From contig NZ_AP024718.1 in the NCBI RefSeq assembly GCF_030294985.1, positions 2,309,001 through 2,373,000 of the forward strand: 64,000 nucleotides of DNA, read 5' to 3'. Of the stretch, positions 16,985-23,868 are shown piece after piece. Position 1 is the first letter of the stretch; each line of letters begins with the position of its first letter. The position numbers and the translations under genes were made by a program. This DNA comes from Methylomarinovum tepidoasis (GTDB lineage: Bacteria; Pseudomonadota; Gammaproteobacteria; Methylococcales; Methylothermaceae). Under the pieces are notes generated by a model. The model had not been told where the DNA came from and searched no databases. It saw only the letters and a program-made list of their open reading frames with translations.

Positions 16985-18295
16985 TCAGATCCACAGCCTC
17001 GGCAACCGCCGGGCCTTGTCTTCCAGCCGCCCGTCCAACGCTGTCAATCCCGCAGCCTCGATCAACCGGCGGAAATGGCGGGTGCGGTGGGTGATGTGGG
17101 ACACCGCCAGCATCAGCTCCAACTCCCGCCGCGGCACCGAGCGCATGAAGCGCCTCACCAACTCGAAATCGACGCCGTTGACGCCGACGTCTCCCAGAGC
17201 CAGGGCGCGGGAGAAGCTGTAGAACTGGTGCAGGCGGTGGGCGCACAGTTGGGCGTGGCGCCGCCGCCGGGGCGGGTCGTGCAGGGATTCGCGGATCGCC
17301 AGGGCGGCCAGCGACGCCCCGTAGAAGGCGTTGAGCACCCCGTGGGAGAAGACCGGATCGACGAAACCGCCGGCATCGCCGATGCAGTAAAGATTGTCCT
17401 CGGCTACCTGCGTCACGTGATAGGAAAAGTCCGGCCGCCCGCTCAAGGAACCTTCGACGAAGCGGGCCGGGGCCAGCAGCTCCCGCAGACAGGGCGCCCG
17501 AGCGCAGGTTTCCAGGAAGTAACGCTGGCGCGCCGCCCCCTCCAGTCCCCGGACCCGGTCACGGTAAATCACCAGGCCGACGCTGGTGCTCCGGCGCAGT
17601 GGGATGTGCCAGATCCACCCGTCCTCGTAGGCGCAGACGAAGGTGACCGGACGCACGGCCTTTAGCGCTGCGAAATCCCGCGCCCGGCCCTCGCCGTCGA
17701 TGAAGCGGGAATTTTCGAAATAGCCCCAGAAGGACAGAAACTGATGGGGGGACCGGGCCAAATGACGGCGGCCGAGGCGGCGCGCCACCAGGCTCGATGC
17801 CCCGCTGGCGTCCACCAGATAGCGGCAGCGCAGCGAGCCCCGTGCCGGCGGGTTTCCGCAGCGATCCACCCAGCGCAGCCGGATTTCCTCCCCGGGCACC
17901 ACGTCGGTGACGGTCACCTGCTCGAACACCCGCGCCCCGCAGCGCTTGGCGTGGCGCAGCAACAGGTGGTCGAAGACGTCGCGCTCCACGTGCAGCGCCG
18001 GACGCTCAAAGCCGAAGTCGGCAAAGCGGATGCGGTGGATCTCCCCGTCCCACACCGTGATCCCCCCCGCCTTGGCGACGAATCCCTCGGCCTCGATCGC
18101 CGGGGTGGCGCCGGTCAGATCGGTGTATTTCCAGAAATGGGGAATCAGGCTCTCGCCCACCATCGGCCGCGGATACCGGGCCCGCTCCAGCACCACCACG
18201 TCGAACCCGTCCCGGGCCAGCAATGCGGCGGCGCTGCTGCCGGCAGGACCGGCGCCGATGACGGCGATGTCGCAGTGACGGGGCGGCCCGCTCAT
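16985..18295 (-). CDS. flavin-dependent halogenase-like protein (carrier-substrate type)
   Basis: The 436-residue FAD enzyme has the dinucleotide motif VIGAGPAGSSAAALL, GESLIPHFWKY, Lys75 in GFVAKAGG at the position of the catalytic halogenase lysine, and the halogenase signature WIWHIP (227-232). The family halogenates tryptophan or carrier-bound pyrroles and phenols through hypohalous acid; relatives lacking halogenase activity also exist. Beside a proline-to-pyrrole gene set, a PltA-like pyrrole halogenase is the natural guess. It is read convergently to the dehydrogenase. It needs a flavin reductase, which is not encoded nearby. Confidence 0.8.
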   Translation of the reverse strand: MSGPPRHCDIAVIGAGPAGSSAAALLARDGFDVVVLERARYPRPMVGESLIPHFWKYTDLTGATPAIEAEGFVAKAGGITVWDGEIHRIRFADFGFERPALHVERDVFDHLLLRHAKRCGARVFEQVTVTDVVPGEEIRLRWVDRCGNPPARGSLRCRYLVDASGASSLVARRLGRRHLARSPHQFLSFWGYFENSRFIDGEGRARDFAALKAVRPVTFVCAYEDGWIWHIPLRRSTSVGLVIYRDRVRGLEGAARQRYFLETCARAPCLRELLAPARFVEGSLSGRPDFSYHVTQVAEDNLYCIGDAGGFVDPVFSHGVLNAFYGASLAALAIRESLHDPPRRRRHAQLCAHRLHQFYSFSRALALGDVGVNGVDFELVRRFMRSVPRRELELMLAVSHITHRTRHFRRLIEAAGLTALDGRLEDKARRLPRLWI

Positions 18296-18416
18296 CCGCT
18301 ATGGATCACGCTGCCCGCCGTCCGGGAAACACCCGCCTCGCCGCGCGTATACCGCGAAGATAACGGCGCTGGCACCGGGCGCACAAACTGACCAGCGAGG
18401 AAGGCGCGCTTTCCGA

Positions 18417-19238
18417 TCACCGGGGTCTCGTCCCCCGACATTTTGGGAACCGCGAGCAGCCCCAAAAGCTTTCACCAGCGCGTGGCCCCTTCCTGGCGGT
18501 GCGCTCGACCATTGGCGCTTCGCAGATCGGGCAGGATGGGACGTTATCCTCCGTGTCGGAGACGTTGCCAGCCGGTTCCTGGGGGTTGACCAGGGCGAGC
18601 AACTGTTCCGTGTCCACCAGTTCGATGGGCTTGTTTTGAACGAAACGCCGGGCATCCTCGGTAAATTGCCCTGATGCGACCACGAAGCCGCCATCAGCAC
18701 CTTCCGCCGCCATGACCCCGAACAGCTCCCGCACCGGCTTGACCCCGACCCGCCGGGTCTTCCAGTGCTTGCACTGGACCAGATATTTTTTACCGTCGCG
18801 GTGTAGCACCAGATCGACGCCGCCATCGGGACCATCGCTGCCCCTTTCCTCAATCTGATAACCCTGTTGCCGGAAAGCTTCGCCTGCCAGGAGCTCAAAC
18901 TGACGCCAGCTCATCCGGTCCAGCATGCTGCGGGAGGGGGACTCGGTCAGCTGCCGGTACAATTTCTTGCCCTGATGACGGTGAAAGGCGGAAATGCCAG
19001 CCCCAAAGAGCGCGGCGAATGGAATCAGGTATTGCATGAGGTTGGCAAACCCGACCATCATCTGGCGGCCAACTAGACCGGCGGTGCCCTCCAGCGTGGC
19101 GGCGGTGCCCACAGGCTGAAGCGCTAGACGGTGCAGAGCTAGGTAGCCGATCACGGCAAACAGTACCCCGGCCCACCAGGGCAGGCGGGCCACCAGATCG
19201 ATGAGATCTTCGAAAAAGGAAGTGCGTTTCCTGGGCAT
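18417..19238 (-). CDS. membrane-anchored Mrr-type restriction endonuclease-like protein with zinc ribbon
   Basis: The 273-residue protein has two N-terminal membrane segments (WWAGVLFAVIGYLAL, LIPFAALFGAGISAF). An Mrr_cat nuclease domain follows (WRQFELLAGEAF, GPDGGVDLVLHRDGKKYLVQCKHW: the Asp and QxK of the PD-(D/E)xK core). A C-terminal topoisomerase-type zinc ribbon (CPICEAPMV...FWGCSRFPKC) ends the protein. It probably cuts foreign or modified DNA. The ATG at 19238 was chosen because the domain starts right after it and the longer frame runs into insertion-sequence DNA. It lies in the rearranged centre of the cluster. Confidence 0.85.
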   Translation of the reverse strand: MPRKRTSFFEDLIDLVARLPWWAGVLFAVIGYLALHRLALQPVGTAATLEGTAGLVGRQMMVGFANLMQYLIPFAALFGAGISAFHRHQGKKLYRQLTESPSRSMLDRMSWRQFELLAGEAFRQQGYQIEERGSDGPDGGVDLVLHRDGKKYLVQCKHWKTRRVGVKPVRELFGVMAAEGADGGFVVASGQFTEDARRFVQNKPIELVDTEQLLALVNPQEPAGNVSDTEDNVPSCPICEAPMVERTARKGPRAGESFWGCSRFPKCRGTRPR

Positions 19239-19244
19239 GGTTAG

Positions 19245-19514
19245 AGCTATGCTCAAAACTGGTGTATGAACGGTGATTGAAGAAGGCGGCGTACCCTGCT
19301 GAAATCGGTTTTGCCCAACTGATGAACAGCAGAGGAGGTACGCCACCATGAGCAAAGATAACGTAGTTGCCTTGCCCTCGCCAGAGGGAGTTGAGGACCC
19401 TCTGACGGAGCTGCTGAGGCGCGGTGCACGGCAGTTGATTCAACAGGCGATCGAGGCGGAGCTGGCCGAGCTGCTGGCACGGTATGAAGGGGAAGTCGAC
19501 GATCAGGGCCGGCG
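19245..19514 (+). mobile_element. left-end remnant of an IS256-family element
   Basis: From ATG 19348 the frame reads VVALPSPEGVEDPLTELLRRGA and LIQQAIEAELAELLARYEGE, the N terminus of IS256-type (mutator) transposases. It breaks off at DDQGRRA (about 19513), after roughly 55 residues of an approximately 400-residue protein. A ribosome site AGAGGAGG precedes the ATG. Upstream bases to about 19245 look like the element's leader, but I did not define the terminal repeat. The catalytic domain is gone, so the element cannot move by itself. Confidence 0.75.
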
Positions 19515-19612
19515 GGCGGCGGAGGTCAAGGCCAGGAATACACCGAAGAGAATACCGGATCGAGGAAACTGGCGGTTGTCACCACCGATGCCGACGGGGG
19601 CCGTAGCGCATG
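19514..19612 (-). pseudogene. fragment homologous to the halogenase-like gene at 20409-21584
   Basis: About 100 bases, from GGCGGCGGAGGTCAAGGCC through the CCGTAGCG stretch, align with 20684-20784 at roughly 75-80 percent by eye, without large gaps. The matching part is inside the FAD gene 20409-21584 (around its EANFSYLNHR to FLALTSAARA region). The fragment abuts the broken IS256 transposase directly. It is a leftover of a second, diverged copy of that gene and has no function of its own. Confidence 0.75.
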
Positions 19613-19657
19613 CGCCTCATCGAAGCCTGTGCCGGAAACAATCGTTTGCGGTGAGCG

Positions 19658-20008
19658 TCACGCAGACTCCAGCGGTTTAACCTCTATTTCAATCTGTTTT
19701 TCCAATTTGCGGCGTGCCAGCCGCAGTTCGTAATCCTTCTGCAGGTTGATCCAGAATTCCGCCGTGGTGCCGAAATAGCGCCCAAGCCGCAGCGCCGTAT
19801 CGGCAGTGATGGAACGGCCTCCATGGAGGATGGCGGTGATCCGGTTGGCAGGCACCTTCAGGGCTTTGGCAAGGGCGTTGGCCGACAACCCCAAGGGTTC
19901 CATGAACTCCCGGCGCAGAATCTCGCCAGGCGTGCTGATGGGGATGACTTCTCCGGTCGTGATGTCGGAATAATCGGTTCGGGACAGTTCTTCAAACGAA
20001 ATGCTCAT
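19658..20008 (-). CDS. higA: HigA-family antitoxin (XRE helix-turn-helix)
   Basis: The 116-residue protein has the HigA addiction-module pattern: TPGEILRREFMEPLGLSANALAKAL, VPANRITAILHGGRSITADTALRL and TTAEFWINLQKDYEL. This is an XRE-type DNA-binding domain that neutralises the HigB toxin and represses the operon. The toxin gene lies just upstream (20018-20299), the toxin-first order usual for higBA. The pair sits among insertion-sequence debris between the two polyene operons and may have arrived with it. Confidence 0.92.
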   Translation of the reverse strand: MSISFEELSRTDYSDITTGEVIPISTPGEILRREFMEPLGLSANALAKALKVPANRITAILHGGRSITADTALRLGRYFGTTAEFWINLQKDYELRLARRKLEKQIEIEVKPLESA

Positions 20009-20017
20009 CGTCGAACC

Positions 20018-20299
20018 TCAATGATAATCGGTGATTTCCACATCCCAGGCATCTCCTTCCTCCCAGCGGAAACAGATGCGCCATTGCTGGTTGATCCGGA
20101 TGCTGTATTGCCCCGACCGATTGCCTGTGAGCTTTTCCAGACGGTTGCCCGGGGGTGAGCGCAGATCCTCGATCGTGGCGGCATTGTGAATCATCCTGAG
20201 TTTATCCAAAGCTCTAGGCTGCATGGATTTCGGAAGACCGCTGACGAACAACCCCTGAAAGATTGCTGCTGTTCGTTTGTCTCTGAAGCTTCGGATCAC
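20018..20299 (-). CDS. higB: HigB/RelE-family toxin (mRNA interferase)
   Basis: The 93-residue RelE-fold protein begins MIRSFRDKRTAAIFQG and contains KLRMIHNAATIEDLRSPPGNRLEKL and YSIRINQQWRICFRW, the HigB pattern. HigB toxins cut mRNA on the ribosome when the antitoxin is degraded. The start is GTG at 20299. The gap to higA is nine bases. No residue of the usual pattern appears to be missing, so it may be active. Confidence 0.9.
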   Translation of the reverse strand: MIRSFRDKRTAAIFQGLFVSGLPKSMQPRALDKLRMIHNAATIEDLRSPPGNRLEKLTGNRSGQYSIRINQQWRICFRWEEGDAWDVEITDYH

Positions 20300-20315
20300 A
20301 GTTATAGCTTTTATC

Positions 20316-20334
20316 TGTTACGTAAAGGATAACA
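20316..20334. promoter_or_regulatory. candidate higBA operator
   Basis: The inverted repeat TGTTA (20316-20320), nine bases, TAACA (20330-20334) lies 17 bases upstream of the higB GTG in an AT-rich stretch. HigA-type antitoxins bind short palindromes here to repress their own operon. A -10-like TATAAC on the minus strand lies between it and the start codon. Confidence 0.45.
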
Positions 20335-20408
20335 CATTTTCCGTGAGACAAAACTTGAAAGGGCGATGGCAAAGCCGGAGACAGATGACGGAACGCCCTT
20401 ATCCACTT

Positions 20409-21584
20409 CTACCGCCCAAACCGCCCCCTAAGCAGCGTCTCCTGCCACGGATTGTTCCCGCTCCACAGATTCCCCGCCAGAAGTGCGCTGATGGCCTGTT
20501 TGATGGCCGCATCTCGGTGGGCCTCGAAGAAGACGTTGTGGATCAGGTCCGACTGGTAGAAGCGTTCGACGAAGGCGTACATGGTGTTGAAGCCCAGGGC
20601 GTGGGCCGGGTCGTCGGGGCGGTGGAGCTCAGGATCGGCCTCGGTGCCGGCCTCCAGGCCGAGGTGGATGCGGTCGGCGGCCCGGGCGGCGGAGGTCAGG
20701 GCCAGGAACACGCCGGAGGAGAACACCGGGTCGAGGAAGCCGGCGGCGTCGCCCACGCTGATGAAACGGGCCCCGTAGCGGCGGTGGTTGAGATAGCTGA
20801 AGTTGGCCTCGGCCTGGACCGGTAGCTGTCGTCGCGTGCCATCGAGCAGCCGCTGCAGCCGTGGGGATGCGGTCACGTAGCGCTGGAACAGGGCTTCGGT
20901 GGACAGTCCCTGGGAACGCCCTCGGCTTGACACCAGGCCGATGCTGACCTTGTGCCCGGCCAGGGGAATCACCCACATCCAGCCGATGTCCACCATCAGA
21001 ATCCAGATGTTGCCGTGGGCGTAGAGTGCGTCGGCCAGCTCCTCCCGCACCGGGGCGTAGTGGCTGTAGAGGGCGAAACGGCCCAGGTGGCGGATGCGTT
21101 CGACGGCGCGCTGGCGCCGGCCCAGCAGGGCGGTACGGCCGGTGGCGTCGATGAAGTAACGGCCCTGGAACCGGCCTTCAGGGGTCGTCACCGCCACCCG
21201 CTCCGCCGTGAACTCGACGGCCGCCACCGGACAGCGGTCGCGGCATTCGACCCCAAAGCGGGCGGCGTTGTCCCAGAGCCGGCGGTCGAACTCGCTTCGC
21301 TCCACCTGATAGGCGCGGTGCTCGCCGCTGAGCTGGAAGAACATCTCCTGGCCCGTGGCCTCGTCGATGAACACCGCCCCGGCCTTGAACACGCTGCCCT
21401 GGCTCCAATCCAGCCCCAGGCGGCGGATCACCGGCTCGCTGTAGGGGAGCATCGACTCGCCGATGTGGAAACGGGGGTGGCGGTCCCTTTCCAGCAGCAG
21501 CACCCGGTGGCCGTACTGGGCCAGCAGGGTGGCGGCGGTGCAGCCGGCAGGCCCGCCGCCGGCGACGATGACATCGTAGTTCAT
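20409..21584 (-). CDS. flavin halogenase-like FAD enzyme, right APE operon
   Basis: The 391-residue protein has VAGGGPAGCTAATLLAQYG, GESMLPYSEP, Lys67 in GSVFKAGAVF at the catalytic lysine place, and WMWVIP (202-207), again the WxWxIP signature. Related genes occur in xanthomonadin and other APE clusters, where the pigments can be halogenated. It could halogenate or otherwise oxidise the polyene head group. It is the last gene of the right operon, and its ATG overlaps the ketosynthase stop as ATGA. A broken partial copy lies at 19514-19612. Confidence 0.8.
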   Translation of the reverse strand: MNYDVIVAGGGPAGCTAATLLAQYGHRVLLLERDRHPRFHIGESMLPYSEPVIRRLGLDWSQGSVFKAGAVFIDEATGQEMFFQLSGEHRAYQVERSEFDRRLWDNAARFGVECRDRCPVAAVEFTAERVAVTTPEGRFQGRYFIDATGRTALLGRRQRAVERIRHLGRFALYSHYAPVREELADALYAHGNIWILMVDIGWMWVIPLAGHKVSIGLVSSRGRSQGLSTEALFQRYVTASPRLQRLLDGTRRQLPVQAEANFSYLNHRRYGARFISVGDAAGFLDPVFSSGVFLALTSAARAADRIHLGLEAGTEADPELHRPDDPAHALGFNTMYAFVERFYQSDLIHNVFFEAHRDAAIKQAISALLAGNLWSGNNPWQETLLRGRFGR

Positions 21585-23491
21585 TGCAGTTCCACGCTCC
21601 ATCCGCTACCCAAAGGTACGGTTTGCCGGTTTCCGTTCTCCAGGGCCCGGACCAACGCCAGCCCCGCCAGCACCGGTGAGGAAGCTACCAGCGGCTGCAA
21701 ATCCGCCGGCAATGCCGCCCTGGTCTGCTCCGGCGGGCCGATCCGCCCGCCCCGTTCCAGCACCCAGGCCAGAGCGACCGGATAGCGTCCCATGCCCGGC
21801 TGCAGATGCGGCGGCCAGCGTTCCTCGTAGCACACCAGCAGCACCCGTTCGGCCTCGGTCAGCAGCCGGGTCCAGGCCTCCAGCCAGGCCATGGCGAAAG
21901 TGGCCTCCCCCGCTCCCAGGGCGGTGGTGGGCTGACGGCTGCCGGTGGCGATGCTCCAGTAGCCGGCGGCGGCGTTGTGGACCGAATTGTGAAAGGCGGT
22001 GGGCGAGACGCAGCCGTCGGGTTTGGCCAGTTCGACGAGCAGGCGGTCGGTGACCTGCATCTCGCCGCCGACGCTGGCGAATACCGCCGGCAGTTCCCGG
22101 GGATCGACCCCGGCGCGTTCGCAGGCCAGAAGCCCAGCGCACAGCGCCAGCCGGGTCGCTTCGCCGGTACGGCGGCGGATGACGGCGGGAATCCGTTTTG
22201 GATCCGGCGAAGCCGTCTCGACATTCAGGGAGACGCTCCAGTCGTTCTCGGGGGCACAAACCACCGCCGCCCGCACGCCGATCCCGGTCACAGACACCGG
22301 TTCGGTGACGGCGTCGGCTTCCCATCCCAGCAGCACGCTGGCGTTGCTGCCGCCGAAGCCGAAGGCGTTGCCCAGCACCCGTCCCGCCTGCTGCCGTCGG
22401 GGGTGGCGTTGCAGGTTCAGACGGCAGGCCGGATCGGGGGTTTCCAGCCCGCAGGTGCCCGGCAGCCAGCCGTGTTCCAGGGCTTCCAGCAGGGCCACCG
22501 TTTCCAACGCCCCCGAGGCGCCCAGGGTGTGTCCCAAAAGGCCCTTGAGGCCGCCACAGGGCACCCGGTCGCCGAACAGGCGTTCGACCGCCTTGGCCTC
22601 GGCCAGATCGTTGAGGGGGGTGGCGGTGGCGTGGAGCTTGACATAGTCGACCCGCGCCGGCTCCAGCCCAGCCAGGGCCGCCGCCATCGCCGCCTCGGCG
22701 CCGCGGCCTTCCGGGTCCGGGGCGGCCATGTGGTGGGCGTCGGAGGATTCGCCCACCGCCAGCAGCCGGGGACAGGCCCGGTTCGCCTTGGCGGCCTTCT
22801 CCAGCAGCAGCAGGGCCGCGGCCTCACCGATGTTGATACCGCAGCGGTCGGCGTCCAGCGGCCGGCAGGCGGCCTCGGCCACCAGACCGAGGCTGTGGAA
22901 ACCGAACAGGGTCAGGCTGCACAGGGTGTCCACCCCGGCCACCAGCACCGCGTCACAGATATCGGTCAGCAGCAGTCGCCGGGCCGTACCCAGAGCCTTG
23001 GCGCTTGAGGAACAGGCGGTGGAAACCGCCAGCACCGGGCCGGCGAGACCCAGGTCCCGGGCCATGGCCTCGGCAGTGGCGTGGACCGCGTGGCGGTGGA
23101 TGAAATCGAAGTCTGCCGGCATTTCCCCATGGGCGACGAAATGGCGGTAGGCGGCCTCGGAATCGTAGATGCCCGAGGTGCTGGTCCCCAGCACCAGCCC
23201 GACCCGTACCGCGCCGTAACGGTCCAGGGCGGCCGCGATCCGGTGGCGGAAACCGTCCTGTTCCAGGGCGGCCCGGGCCAGACGCGCGTTGCGGCACTCG
23301 TAGCGCGCCAGTTCCGGCGGCAGGGGCGGCAGCGGGTCGGGATACTCCCCCACCAGGGTGGGAAACGGCAGCGGCAGCAGGTGGATCGGCCGCAGACAGG
23401 GCTTGTTGGCCAAAATGGCAGCCAGCAGCGCCTGCCGTCCGGCACCGGCGGCGCCCAAAACCTGCCAGGTGGTGATGGCGACCGGCCTCAT
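21581..23491 (-). CDS. ketosynthase fused to a chain-length-factor-like ketosynthase domain
   Basis: The 636-residue product is two proteins in one. Residues 1-390 form a condensing enzyme with Cys160 (VSTACSSSAK), His287 (LHATATP), Lys and His321 (KGLLGHTLGA) and NAFGFGGSNAS. From about 398, VSVTGIGVRAAVV starts a second, shorter domain with FHNSVHNAAAGYWSIATG, the pattern of the ketosynthase-like chain-length partner (ApeC type) of aryl polyene synthases. In studied systems the two are separate proteins that form a heterodimer. The ATG at 23491 overlaps the previous gene as ATGA. Confidence 0.88.
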   Translation of the reverse strand: MRPVAITTWQVLGAAGAGRQALLAAILANKPCLRPIHLLPLPFPTLVGEYPDPLPPLPPELARYECRNARLARAALEQDGFRHRIAAALDRYGAVRVGLVLGTSTSGIYDSEAAYRHFVAHGEMPADFDFIHRHAVHATAEAMARDLGLAGPVLAVSTACSSSAKALGTARRLLLTDICDAVLVAGVDTLCSLTLFGFHSLGLVAEAACRPLDADRCGINIGEAAALLLLEKAAKANRACPRLLAVGESSDAHHMAAPDPEGRGAEAAMAAALAGLEPARVDYVKLHATATPLNDLAEAKAVERLFGDRVPCGGLKGLLGHTLGASGALETVALLEALEHGWLPGTCGLETPDPACRLNLQRHPRRQQAGRVLGNAFGFGGSNASVLLGWEADAVTEPVSVTGIGVRAAVVCAPENDWSVSLNVETASPDPKRIPAVIRRRTGEATRLALCAGLLACERAGVDPRELPAVFASVGGEMQVTDRLLVELAKPDGCVSPTAFHNSVHNAAAGYWSIATGSRQPTTALGAGEATFAMAWLEAWTRLLTEAERVLLVCYEERWPPHLQPGMGRYPVALAWVLERGGRIGPPEQTRAALPADLQPLVASSPVLAGLALVRALENGNRQTVPLGSGWSVELQ

Positions 23492-23868
23492 GGCGCCCCG
23501 GTGGTCGTCGGCAGTCCCAACCTGCGCCAACGGGCCATGTGCCCTTCCAGCAACAGCACCTCCCGGCAGCCCAGGTCCCGCAGTTTGGAGGCCGCGTACG
23601 TCGCCCGCGGTCCGTGCTCGCAGGTCACCACCACCGGCTCGTTGTGGCAGCGTCGCAGCACTTCGGGCGGGGTCTTCTCGGCCACCTCGGTGAAAGGGAC
23701 GTGAACGGCACCGGGAATGTGGCTGCTGCGGTATTCCCCCTCGGAGCGGACATCGAGCACCAGAGGTGCCTGCCCGCCCTCCAGGGCCCGGGCCAGATCG
23801 CGGGGGGCGACGGCGGGGCCGCCGCAGGCGGCCAGCAGGAAAAGCAACAGCAGACAGACAAAACGCAT
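23488..23868 (-). CDS. rhodanese-domain lipoprotein
   Basis: The 126-residue protein has a lipoprotein signal (MRFVCLLLLFLLAAC) and one rhodanese domain: PLVLDVRSEGEYRSSHIPGAVHVPF and the active-site loop VVVTCEHGPRATYAA, with the catalytic Cys present. It should be periplasmic and membrane-anchored, able to carry a persulfide or to act as a thiol-redox protein. It overlaps the exporter gene (TGATG) and the ketosynthase gene (ATGA), so it is a fixed member of the operon. Its role in polyene export is unknown. Confidence 0.82.
   Translation of the reverse strand: MRFVCLLLLFLLAACGGPAVAPRDLARALEGGQAPLVLDVRSEGEYRSSHIPGAVHVPFTEVAEKTPPEVLRRCHNEPVVVTCEHGPRATYAASKLRDLGCREVLLLEGHMARWRRLGLPTTTGAP

Noticed and set aside
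19348-19680. A 110-residue intact plus-strand protein
   Set aside because: Only the first 55 residues are IS256 transposase; the rest is the antisense of a broken FAD-enzyme gene.
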